Below are positions 23,282-31,042 of a stretch of 36,035 nt of DNA, in pieces. Below the pieces are notes generated by a model that saw only the letters and a program-made list of their open reading frames with translations, had not been told where the DNA came from and did not search any database. Positions within the stretch are counted from its first letter, which is position 1. Each line of letters begins with the position of its first letter. A program made the translations under genes and the position numbers. The DNA lies in assembly GCA_022562935.1 (NCBI GenBank), contig JADFOI010000022.1, forward strand, positions 1 to 36,035, in the 5' to 3' direction. Source of the DNA: Acidobacteriota bacterium. GTDB taxonomy: Bacteria; Acidobacteriota; UBA6911; RPQK01; JADFOI01.

Positions 23282-23641
23282 TGGTGGAGGCGGTGGGAAT
23301 CGAACCCACGTCCGAAAGCCTTTGGCTGCAGAATCTACATGCTTGTCCGCTTTCCTTTTATCATCCCAGCAGGCAAATAAAAGCGGCAAATCAACCCGCT
23401 TGGATGTCCTTCAGTAATGTTCTCAACCCTCCCCTGAAGGAAACAGGATGGCCGAAAATCCCGCAAAATGACGTCTTATCCCGTTCCGCGGGCTGAGCGA
23501 GTAAGACGGCTACGCTTTAATTACGCAGCAAGTGCTAACTGTTCGTTGGCAGTTATTTTTAATTACCACTGATTTACGAGGTTGTGGCACCTCGGCATGC
23601 CTCCACAGCCTCAACTACTCCCGTCGAAGCCAGTCGCCCCC
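23282..23641 (-). ncRNA. ssrA: transfer-messenger RNA (tmRNA)
   Basis: A one-piece tmRNA of 360 nt that rescues stalled ribosomes with SmpB. The 5' end GGGGGCGACTGGCTTCGACG at 23641 downward pairs with the 3' end CGCCTCC followed by encoded ACCA at 23282. The T-arm GGACGTGGGTTCGATTCCC is standard. The tag frame is at 23521-23550: GCC AAC GAA CAG TTA GCA CTT GCT GCG TAA, giving ANEQLALAA. It is divergent from coaE. Confidence 0.96.
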
Positions 23642-23654
23642 GAACACTTCACCT

Positions 23655-23663
23655 AGTATACCA
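23655..23663 (-). promoter_or_regulatory. extended -10 promoter of ssrA
   Basis: TGGTATACT on the minus strand is an extended -10 element, ending 13 nt before the tmRNA 5' end. The -35 region falls inside the heptamer repeat (23672 onward) and has no good TTGACA match, consistent with an extended -10 promoter. Confidence 0.6.
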
Positions 23664-23669
23664 GAAGAA

Positions 23670-23732
23670 AGGAGACAGGAGTCAGGAGTCAAGAGCCAGT
23701 CGGTCAGTTGTCAGCTGTCAGGTGGTCAGATA
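23670..23732. repeat. heptamer repeat between ssrA and coaE
   Basis: Units GGAGACA, GGAGTCA, GGAGTCA and AGAGCCA are followed by GTCAGTTGTCAGCTGTCAGG. It fills the space between the tmRNA promoter and the coaE start. Confidence 0.8.
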
Positions 23733-23742
23733 CTATCTCTCC

Positions 23743-24378
23743 ATGCTGAAGGTTGGGCTGACGGGCGGCATTGGCTGCGGTAAGAGCCACATCCTCAGAG
23801 AATTCCACAAACTTGGCGTTTACACCATCGATGCCGATGAAATTGCCCATGAGGTGATTCTTCCCGATCGATCCGCCTATGAGAAGATTCTAGAGACCTT
23901 TGGACCTGAGATCCTGGCCTCGGATCGGACCATCGATCGGAAGAAGTTAGGCGAGAAAGTATTCTCCGATGAGAAGGCACGGGAAAAGCTCAACCGGATC
24001 GTACATCCGCTTATCCTCGAGGAGGAGACCCGGCGCGTCGCCGAGTTCCAAGAGCGCGAGGATCCGAAGTTTCCAATCATCATGGTGGACGCGGCTCTGA
24101 TGGTTGAAACCGGATCCTATCGAAAATACGACTCTGTGGTCGTGGTGTATTGCCCTCCCCAGGTTCAGTTGCAGCGCGTGATTGCCCGTGACAGGTTATC
24201 CGAGGAAGAGGCACTTCAACGAATCCAAAGTCAAATGCCTCTTTTGGAGAAGATCAAATATGCCGATTACATCATCGAAAGCTCAGGGAGACTCTCGGAG
24301 ACAAACGAGCAAGTCAAACATATCTTCACGGAATTGGTGAACCTGGGGCCGGCTGACCACAGTCGGCAGACCGGCTGA
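23743..24378 (+). CDS. coaE: dephospho-CoA kinase
   Basis: A 211-residue final enzyme of coenzyme A synthesis: ATP plus dephospho-CoA to CoA. P-loop GLTGGIGCGKS is near residue 6. Then come YTIDADEIAHEVI (substrate site), IVHPLILEE and IMVDAALMVETG, and a lid region ARDRLSEEEALQRIQSQ. The start ATG at 23743 places the P-loop at the usual distance; the frame runs upstream to 23584 but only across repeat and tmRNA sequence. No Shine-Dalgarno is visible in the repeat leader. The last residues (ADHSRQTG) are encoded by heptamer-repeat sequence, which also supplies the stop. Confidence 0.95.
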   Translation: MLKVGLTGGIGCGKSHILREFHKLGVYTIDADEIAHEVILPDRSAYEKILETFGPEILASDRTIDRKKLGEKVFSDEKAREKLNRIVHPLILEEETRRVAEFQEREDPKFPIIMVDAALMVETGSYRKYDSVVVVYCPPQVQLQRVIARDRLSEEEALQRIQSQMPLLEKIKYADYIIESSGRLSETNEQVKHIFTELVNLGPADHSRQTG

Positions 24379-24463
24379 AATTCCAAACCCCAAACAAATT
24401 CCAAATTCCAAACCTGACCTGGAACCTGGAACAGACCGGCTGTCAGTTGTCAGCTGATCCGAC
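24352..24463. repeat. composite repeat between convergent coaE and the downstream gene
   Basis: An ordered mosaic: GACCACAGTCGGCAGACCGG, then AAATTCCAAA-type units, then CCTGACCTGGAACCTGGAAC, then AGACCGGCTGTCAGTTGTCAG. It overlaps the 3' codons of both flanking genes, each time in that gene's sense (ACCACAG/CGGCAGA units for coaE, CTGACAA/CTGACAG units for the other). Confidence 0.85.
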
Positions 24464-25390
24464 CAGCATTGCTGCCAAAAGGGGAACCATAATCTCGTGA
24501 TGACCGGTTAAGGCAATTCCCGTTCCTGTTCCCGAAACGGGGCGTTCCACGACATTTCTGGTCGGTCGGTAGTGCTGGATAAAGTCGAGATTGGCGGTGG
24601 TGAAATCCTTCAACGGCTGTCCCGAGTTTCTCACCATGGACACCGCTTTCAAGAAAACCTCTGGCAGGATAACTGCCGATCCCAGATTCAAGTAAACCCC
24701 GCCCCCATGAAGAAGCGATACCTGCTGGGTAAAGATTCGAAAATCGATTTGTGAACCCTTTCCCATGGCTTCTCCGGAAGCCTGAGGATGGTTGTGAATA
24801 ATATCGGTACCCATGGCGATCAGGACGGCCAAGGGGATGTCTCTTTGGTGTGCCTTCAACATCAGGGACAAATCAGGATATCGAGTGTCGTACTGCTGCA
24901 GGAACTCGCCCACGGACTCCCCGATGCCCTGTCCCTGGCTGGCCCCCTTGTTGATGGCCTGATTCAAGAACTCTCCCGTTTCTCGAGCCATTCCAAAAGC
25001 TCCGGTACTCAGCTGCGACTCCACCTCCTCTGAGGTAGAACCGCTCAATGCGATCTCGAAGTCATGGATCATCCCGCTTCCGTTGGTGGCAAGTGCGGTC
25101 ACGAACCCTCGCTCCATAAGGTCAATGAGCACGGGCGCCAATCCCACTTTGACAACATGGCCACCAAACCCCCAGATAATGGCCCGCCCTTTTTCCCGTG
25201 CTTTTCGAATTTTTTCCACCAGAGTGCGCAAGTCATTCGCCGCAAGAAGTTTGGGCAGCGACTCGGTGAAGGCCGAGATCGAATCTTCCCTTAAAGGCCG
25301 GGCAAAGTGATCCACATTGACCTTACTGGGACGCGAATCGAGTGGATAATCCTTGATTTTCTGGGCCTTGAACGCTTTATACTTGGACAT
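24443..25390 (-). CDS. conserved protein of unknown function, possible NAD/Rossmann-type
   Basis: A 315-residue soluble protein that is not confidently recognised. Notable motifs are [19 protein letters not shown] (glycine-rich, nucleotide-loop-like), [33 protein letters not shown] with two His and an Asp, and [20 protein letters not shown]. The 'T-x-G-x-G-x-I-x-x-D-x-E' stretch faintly recalls deoxyhypusine-synthase-like proteins, but this is weak. The ATG at 25388-25390 is used; a TTG at 25399 is possible. Either start overlaps the uvrA 3' end, so the two are coupled. The C-terminal SADN and stop are heptamer-repeat sequence. Confidence 0.82.
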   Translation of the reverse strand: MSKYKAFKAQKIKDYPLDSRPSKVNVDHFARPLREDSISAFTESLPKLLAANDLRTLVEKIRKAREKGRAIIWGFGGHVVKVGLAPVLIDLMERGFVTALATNGSGMIHDFEIALSGSTSEEVESQLSTGAFGMARETGEFLNQAINKGASQGQGIGESVGEFLQQYDTRYPDLSLMLKAHQRDIPLAVLIAMGTDIIHNHPQASGEAMGKGSQIDFRIFTQQVSLLHGGGVYLNLGSAVILPEVFLKAVSMVRNSGQPLKDFTTANLDFIQHYRPTRNVVERPVSGTGTGIALTGHHEIMVPLLAAMLVGSADN

Positions 25391-28187
25391 GTCGGGCAAA
25401 AAGCTCTCTTAAGGCTCGTCCTGTGTGTGATTTTCTTGATTTTACGACCTTCTCCGGAGGACCCACGGCGACAACTCGACCTCCCCCTTTTCCTCCCTCC
25501 GGACCCAGATCAATGATCCAATCCGCACATTTGATGACTTCCAGATTGTGTTCGATCACGATCACGGTGTTCCCACGATCAACGAGCCGATTGAGGATGT
25601 CAAGAAGCTTCTTGACGTCTTCGAAATGGAGTCCCGTAGTCGGTTCATCGAGAATATACAGCGTCTTGCCGGTTGAACGTTTACTGAGCTCACGCGCTAA
25701 CTTAACCCGTTGGGCTTCCCCGCCCGAAAGCGTGATGGCCGATTGCCCCAGTCTAACGTAGCCCAGACCAACGTCCAAAAGAGTTCGCAGCTTGGTCTGG
25801 AGGCTGGGAAGGTTCTCGAAGATAGGGTAGGCTTTCTCAATGCTCATCTCGAGAACATCCGCTATCGAATATCCCTTGTACTTGATAGAAAGTGTCTCCC
25901 GATTGTAGCGGGCTCTCTGGCAAGCTTCACAGGTCACGTAGACATCGGGGAGAAAATTCATCTCAATCCTGCGCAGCCCATCTCCCCGGCACACCTCACA
26001 ACGTCCTCCTTTGACATTGAAACTGAAGCGTCCCGGTTTATATCCTCGGACGCGAGACTCCGGCAGTAGAGCAAAAAGCTCTCGAATCGGTGTAAAAACC
26101 CCTGTATAGGTGGCAGGATTGGAGCGCGGGCTCCGCCCAATGGGTGACTGGTCAATCTCAATCACCTTGTCGATCCTCTCCACTCCACGGATGGCACGAT
26201 GCAACCCGGGTTCCGGTAGAGAACGGTAGAGTTGACGGGAAAGAGCACGATAAAGCACATCATCGACCAGTGACGACTTTCCAGAACCTGAAACTCCAGT
26301 GACAGCAATCAACAGACCCAGGGGAAAGACGACATCGATGTTTTGAAGATTGTGATGACGGACTCCTAAGATCTCGATGTTCTCTCCATTCCCGCTACGG
26401 CGCTGCGCCGGCACAGAAATTTTGCGACTTCCATTGAGATATTGGGCCGTCAGCGACTCCGGTTGCCTCAGTACCTCAGACAAGCTGCCCCGTGCTACGA
26501 TGTGACCTCCGGCGCTACCGGCACCCGGTCCCAAGTCCACCACATAATCGGCGCTTCGAATCGTATCCTCATCATGTTCGACGACGATGACCGTATTTCC
26601 CAGATTACAGAGCTCTTTGAGCGAACCCAAGAGCCTTTGGTTGTCCCGCGAGTGGAGTCCAATGGAAGGTTCATCCAAAACGTACAGGACACCTCGAAGG
26701 CGGGACCCAATTTGAGTGGCAAGGCGAATCCGCTGAGCCTCGCCACTGGAGAGAGAAACCGCCTTTCGATCCAGAGTCAGATAGGAAAGCCCCAGGTTCA
26801 GTACAAAGCCTAGCCGATGGCGAATCTCTTCCAGAATTTGTCCGGCAATTGATTCCTGCCGCGAGGAAAGGGAAATCTTCTGGACAGCTTTCAAGCAATC
26901 ATCCAAGGTGAGGTGACAATAGTCGGAGATGCCCAGACCGTTGACTTGAACGGCCTCACTTTCGGGTCGCAAACGAGTGCCACGGCAGGATTGACAGGGG
27001 CCTTCCCTCATAAAACTCAACAAGTGCTGGCGCCGCCTATCACTACCCGTAGCGTGAACTCTCCCTTTAAACCAGTGATCCAGCCCGCGAAAGCGCGACC
27101 GATAGATCCGGCCCGCATAACGGAATTGGATAGGATCCTCAATACCCTGTAGGAGAGCCTTCAGTACTTCTTGGGGGTACTTGGAAAAGGGGATGGCCGA
27201 CTTGACCTTAAATCTCTCCAGTAGGATTCTCATCGACTCCTGGAAAAAATGGCTGAATTCTTTATCGGACAGAACAATCTTGAGGTCCTTCAAAGGCTTT
27301 TCGGGGTTTTCGATCAGCCTTTCCAGGTTCACGTGAAGCTGGAAACCGAGTCCTTCACAGCGAGGACAAGCTCCAAATTGACTGTTAAACGAGAAACTTC
27401 GAGGCTCCAGGGTAGGAACATTAATTCCACAATCGATGCAGGCCATGGTTTCCGAAAAGAGAATCTCAGGGCCATTAATCATAGACACGGTGACCAGTCC
27501 CTCGGCCATGCGGATGGCATGGCGCACCGAGTTCTCCATTCTGTCACGGAACTTTTCATCGATGAGCAGCCGGTCCACGACGATGTCGACACTGTGATTC
27601 TTCCTCTTATCCAAGTCAGGAGGGTTCTCCAGCGTGACCACAGAGCCGTCAACACGGACCCTAACAAATCCTTCCTTGTAGTACTTTTCGAATAATTTCT
27701 TAAACTCTCCCTTGCGCTCCCGAACCACGGGAGCCAAGATCATGATCCGACTGCTTTTCGGCAATTCGAAAATACGCTTCACCATCTGATCGACGGATTG
27801 CCTGCTGATGGGCTGGTGACAATTGGGGCAGTGCGGCTTACCCACACTGGAGAACAAGAGCCGTAGATAGTCGTAAATTTCCGTGATCGTACCCACCGTG
27901 GAGCGAACGCTCTTGACGGTGGTTTTCTGGTCGATAGAAAGGGCAGGAGAAAGTCCTTCGATAGAATCCACATCCGGTTTCGCCATCTGCTCCAAAAACT
28001 GGCGCGCATAGGTGGAAAGCGACTCAATGTAGCGCCTCTGCCCCTCGGCGTAGAGGGTGTCAAAGGCCAGGCTTGATTTTCCCGAGCCACTCAAGCCGGT
28101 CACAACGGTCAACTGATTTCGTGGAATGTCCAGATCGATGTTTTTGAGATTATTTTCGCGGGCGCCCCGAATAGAGATCTGCTTCAT
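25377..28187 (-). CDS. uvrA: excinuclease ABC subunit A
   Basis: A 936-residue damage-recognition ATPase of nucleotide excision repair, acting as a dimer with UvrB. Two ABC modules: Walker [11 protein letters not shown] at 31-40 and [10 protein letters not shown] near 627. Signatures are [12 protein letters not shown] near 479 and [12 protein letters not shown] near 817. Zinc sites: CPNC near 117; CIDCG and CPRCEG near 250-275; CEVCRGDG near 731 with CEACQ near 753. Length is normal. The leader carries octamer repeats and a GCGCGC palindrome, with no Shine-Dalgarno. Confidence 0.98.
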   Translation of the reverse strand: MKQISIRGARENNLKNIDLDIPRNQLTVVTGLSGSGKSSLAFDTLYAEGQRRYIESLSTYARQFLEQMAKPDVDSIEGLSPALSIDQKTTVKSVRSTVGTITEIYDYLRLLFSSVGKPHCPNCHQPISRQSVDQMVKRIFELPKSSRIMILAPVVRERKGEFKKLFEKYYKEGFVRVRVDGSVVTLENPPDLDKRKNHSVDIVVDRLLIDEKFRDRMENSVRHAIRMAEGLVTVSMINGPEILFSETMACIDCGINVPTLEPRSFSFNSQFGACPRCEGLGFQLHVNLERLIENPEKPLKDLKIVLSDKEFSHFFQESMRILLERFKVKSAIPFSKYPQEVLKALLQGIEDPIQFRYAGRIYRSRFRGLDHWFKGRVHATGSDRRRQHLLSFMREGPCQSCRGTRLRPESEAVQVNGLGISDYCHLTLDDCLKAVQKISLSSRQESIAGQILEEIRHRLGFVLNLGLSYLTLDRKAVSLSSGEAQRIRLATQIGSRLRGVLYVLDEPSIGLHSRDNQRLLGSLKELCNLGNTVIVVEHDEDTIRSADYVVDLGPGAGSAGGHIVARGSLSEVLRQPESLTAQYLNGSRKISVPAQRRSGNGENIEILGVRHHNLQNIDVVFPLGLLIAVTGVSGSGKSSLVDDVLYRALSRQLYRSLPEPGLHRAIRGVERIDKVIEIDQSPIGRSPRSNPATYTGVFTPIRELFALLPESRVRGYKPGRFSFNVKGGRCEVCRGDGLRRIEMNFLPDVYVTCEACQRARYNRETLSIKYKGYSIADVLEMSIEKAYPIFENLPSLQTKLRTLLDVGLGYVRLGQSAITLSGGEAQRVKLARELSKRSTGKTLYILDEPTTGLHFEDVKKLLDILNRLVDRGNTVIVIEHNLEVIKCADWIIDLGPEGGKGGGRVVAVGPPEKVVKSRKSHTGRALRELFARHVQV

Positions 28188-28233
28188 GGGTCAACTTTTT
28201 ATTGTCGAGGAGTTGAGAGTTGAGGTCAAGCCA

Positions 28234-28291
28234 GTTCGTGCAGGCGCGCTTTGCGCGCCGTGAGTTCGTGCTTTCGTGCTTTCGTGCTGAG
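28234..28291. repeat. octamer repeat and GGCGCGC palindrome in uvrA leader
   Basis: A perfect palindrome GGCGCGC-TTT-GCGCGCC (28243-28259) is followed by three TTCGTGCT octamers (28264-28287). In uvrA sense the octamers read AGCACGAA. The combination sits between uvrA and the PDZ-protein gene. Confidence 0.9.
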
Positions 28292-28349
28292 CATAGTCTC
28301 TTGAGCACAGAAGGGGCGACATGGAAGAGTAAACCCAGGGAGGCTTGTT

Positions 28350-29804
28350 TTACTGGAGGGTGAGTTTTCGGCTGAGAAGACGGCCATCTCGGACAAACTG
28401 GATCTCCAGCACTGTATCCGCGACCGCTTCCAGGCTCTCTCGAATGTCAACATGGGAGGAAACGTCCCGGCCGTTGATCTGGGTCAGAACATCCCCTGCT
28501 TGAAATCCCACCTTGCTGGCGGGACTGTCGGGTAATACCGTTCGAACAAGCAGACCGTGGTCGCTGGGGCACTTAAAATATTTCGCCAACTGCGGTGTGA
28601 GTGGATCAACCACTAGTCCCAGATCCAGATGGGGGGGCAATACGATCCGATGGATCTTGACCTGCTCTTCCGGTCTTTCATTCTGTTTCCATAATGGAGG
28701 CACCTCCAGACGCCATGAAACCACCGGACCTTTGTCCTGGCGTTCGGTCAAAACAGCAGACAATTCGTGGAGATTTCCTTCACGAAGAACCGACAGACTC
28801 AGAGCACCCCCTGCACCTCTCCAGCGGATCGCCTGAGCTAGATCACGACGACTTTGGACCAGCTGGTCATCAATCCCCACGATCACATCACCGCTTTTCA
28901 ACCCGGCCCTCTCTGCGGGACTTTCCGGGATGACTTTGTCGACCCGCAACTCCTCAACATCAGGATCAGGCATGATACCCAACCATCCAGCCTTAATGTT
29001 TTTTCTTTCTGTTAAAATACGCCGGACCGAGGTGGCTACGACCTGAGAGGGTAGTACTTTCCAAACCCGAATCGTTTTGCTGAAAAGATGGGGGTGACTT
29101 CGCTTCACAATGGCCACCAACTGGCCCTCTTTGTCCAGTACAAGGCCGCCTGCTACGGTGTAGCGGGCCGGCTTCACTCCCCCCGTGGGCACGATTTGCA
29201 GTTCTCGCTCAGGAAGTGATTCCTCCCCACTAAACTTGACCACAGTCGGAGAAGTGATCAGCCAGTCTGTTCCGGTCCAGGAAACAAATTGTATTCCCTT
29301 CTCCTGGAAGGACAGACTGAACTTCAGGGCGTGTCCTTCAATGCCTCGAGACTCCAGAACCACCAATGCAATCCGCTCATCCACCCCAACCAGTTGAGCC
29401 GAATGTCTCTTGCCGTCAAAGGTGGTCACCGAGACATGGGCTCCCGGCATACTTAGCTCCGGCCAGTAACTCCCTACATAGGATACGATGTGCCCTTGAG
29501 CATCGATGATCGCACCCTGGAGCTCCGCCACTTCCTGAACGCGGATCTGCGAAATATAGCGGTTTTCATGAACCACTCCTGAGAACTCCCGATTGAGATA
29601 GACCTTGACCAGTGAACGTTTAAAATCCTTCTGGGCTTGAAGAGGGATCAAGGAGCCAAAGCATAAGAGAAGAACAAGAAAAGAAATCAGGGCAAGGCCC
29701 CTCTGTCTGTATGCAAAGCGGACCTGCACCTCTCTCTTCCCCCTTCTCTCTCTTTTCTTTTCTCTTTTCTCTGCGCGCGAAGCGCGCTGTTCAGTAACTC
29801 GCAT
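28350..29804 (-). CDS. HtrA-like pseudoprotease with two PDZ domains
   Basis: A 484-residue exported or anchored protein: signal/anchor at about 37-57, trypsin-like HtrA domain (about 60-255), PDZ1 (about 272-352) and PDZ2 (about 393-484). The HtrA frame is clear, but the triad is gone: IVSYVG aligns with ILTNNH (His to Gly111), VDERIALVVL with the D-x-x-T-D-L-A-V-L segment (Asp to Ala146), and YTVAGGLVL with the NSGGPLV loop (Ser to Ala218). So it should bind, not cut. The ATG overlaps the anti-sigma stop; a GTG at 29724-29726 after a purine-rich stretch is an alternative that drops the very basic N-terminus encoded by repeat DNA. It probably senses envelope stress with sigma pair 3. Confidence 0.87.
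   Translation of the reverse strand: MRVTEQRASRAEKREKKRERRGKREVQVRFAYRQRGLALISFLVLLLCFGSLIPLQAQKDFKRSLVKVYLNREFSGVVHENRYISQIRVQEVAELQGAIIDAQGHIVSYVGSYWPELSMPGAHVSVTTFDGKRHSAQLVGVDERIALVVLESRGIEGHALKFSLSFQEKGIQFVSWTGTDWLITSPTVVKFSGEESLPERELQIVPTGGVKPARYTVAGGLVLDKEGQLVAIVKRSHPHLFSKTIRVWKVLPSQVVATSVRRILTERKNIKAGWLGIMPDPDVEELRVDKVIPESPAERAGLKSGDVIVGIDDQLVQSRRDLAQAIRWRGAGGALSLSVLREGNLHELSAVLTERQDKGPVVSWRLEVPPLWKQNERPEEQVKIHRIVLPPHLDLGLVVDPLTPQLAKYFKCPSDHGLLVRTVLPDSPASKVGFQAGDVLTQINGRDVSSHVDIRESLEAVADTVLEIQFVRDGRLLSRKLTLQ
29738..29787. repeat. polypyrimidine repeat and GCGCGC palindrome in the PDZ gene 5' end
   Basis: TCTCTTTTCTT-type units (29738-29772) abut GCGCGC-GAA-GCGCGC (29773-29787). In the PDZ-gene frame this encodes a very basic stretch (RASRAEKREKKRERRGKR). 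The same two modules, TTTTCTAT units then GCGCGCGAAGC, follow each other at 35957-35998. Confidence 0.8.
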
Positions 29805-30321
29805 GTTCCAGGTAAAAATCGTGATTCACATGGGTTGTCTGGATTCTGATTCGAGAGGGCAGCCGCAGGATATACTCTGACTCAGAGGGACCGCTCAAAA
29901 TCACATCCACGTATGAAACAGGAACCTCAGGGGCATCCAACCGTTGGAGATCATCGCCGGATACGGACTCCTCTTGGACAACGGAAGGGGAGCTTACCAT
30001 CACCTCCTCCGTCATCTGAGATTCCCTCACCCATAGAAAACCTACTGAAAACAAAGTCACCAGAGTAAAAACGAAAGCGGGTCGCCAGTAGACCTGCCAC
30101 CGCGAGACCGGATCCTCCGACAGCCTGCGATGAACCCGTGACGAGAAATCGCTGGGAGATTGGACCGTTTCTCCCAGCAGACGGCTGAGCTTTCCCATCG
30201 ACTGAAGCTCCCGGGAAAGCTTGTCACAGCCGCGGCAGTTCCGGATGTGAGCTTGCACACCGGCCTCCTCGGCCGCGCTGATGTTCTCCGTCAGTATTCT
30301 TTCGACCTGTTTACAGGTCAT
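29791..30321 (-). CDS. membrane zinc-finger anti-sigma factor (pair 3)
   Basis: A 176-residue protein with the ZAS motif VQAHIRNCRGCDKLSREL (H-x3-C-x2-C) at about 24-41, one membrane segment (about 92-110, AFVFTLVTLFSVGFLWV) and a short periplasmic part of about 65 residues. The start at 30319-30321 overlaps the sigma stop as ATGA; the longer frame to 30678 is the sigma gene read in another frame. It should hold the sigma until a periplasmic signal arrives, and the coupled PDZ pseudoprotease is the obvious candidate receiver. Confidence 0.88.
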   Translation of the reverse strand: MTCKQVERILTENISAAEEAGVQAHIRNCRGCDKLSRELQSMGKLSRLLGETVQSPSDFSSRVHRRLSEDPVSRWQVYWRPAFVFTLVTLFSVGFLWVRESQMTEEVMVSSPSVVQEESVSGDDLQRLDAPEVPVSYVDVILSGPSESEYILRLPSRIRIQTTHVNHDFYLEHASY

Positions 30322-30920
30322 AGGACCCCCGATAATTTTCCCCGGAGCAATATCTTGGCGCGATGCACTCGCGACTTGACCGTGCCCAGAGAGATCCTGA
30401 GAACCTTGCTGATCTCTTGGTAGGAAAGTTCCTGGACCTCCTTCAGGATAAAGGCAAAGCGATATTTCTCCGGAAGTGAGTCGATGGCTACTTGCAACCT
30501 TTCCAACTTCTCGGTTCGATCCAAGCTTTTCTCCGGAGAGTAGCGAAGATCGGGCAAACACCGGGTACCATCGTCTTGTTGAAAGCGTTCCTTGACGTTG
30601 TAAAAAAAGAAGCGGCCTTTGCGCTCCCGCCGTCTCATTTCGTCGATGGCCAGATTGGTGGCAATCCGGTAAAGCCAAGTGGAAAACTGATACTCCCCTT
30701 TATAGCGGTTAGCGTTTCGATAAACCCGGATAAAGGCTTCTTGCGCCAAATCCACGGCCATTTCATAGTCATGAATGAGCCGGTTCAGATAGTTGACCAA
30801 TTTATTTTGATAGCGAGTAACCAGAATCTCAAAGGCGTACTCGTCACCTTTCAGATAGGCGGAAATCAACGCATTATCCGCGATTCCCGATAGGGGCTGT
30901 GAAAGGGCTATCTCAGTCAT
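30318..30920 (-). CDS. ECF RNA polymerase sigma factor (pair 3)
   Basis: A 200-residue RpoE-like ECF sigma. Region 2 contains EMAVDLAQEAFIRVYRNANR and FSTWLYRIATNLAIDEMRRR. Region 4 contains LSYQEISKVLRISLGTVKSR. It is transcribed from its own promoter region (about 30921-31020) after polA and is coupled to the anti-sigma and the PDZ protein, the layout of an envelope-stress cassette. No -35/-10 could be assigned by eye. Confidence 0.95.
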   Translation of the reverse strand: MTEIALSQPLSGIADNALISAYLKGDEYAFEILVTRYQNKLVNYLNRLIHDYEMAVDLAQEAFIRVYRNANRYKGEYQFSTWLYRIATNLAIDEMRRRERKGRFFFYNVKERFQQDDGTRCLPDLRYSPEKSLDRTEKLERLQVAIDSLPEKYRFAFILKEVQELSYQEISKVLRISLGTVKSRVHRAKILLRGKLSGVL

Positions 30921-31042
30921 GCTGTCGTTAGGTCAGCGATGTATGGAGGAATCATATCAGGGTCCTCGAATTCAGGAAACCATCGACACCCGATTCTCTC
31001 TCTTTCTGACGAAAAATTCGAGTGTTTGTTCCTAAAATTCCA

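Noticed and set aside
23282-23356. tRNA-like 3' end with T-arm and CCA
   Set aside because: It is the tRNA-like end of tmRNA: a matching 5' half, tag frame and resume region lie within 360 nt.
30322-30678. N-terminal extension of anti-sigma 3
   Set aside because: It is the sigma gene in another frame; ATGA coupling fixes the start at 30321.
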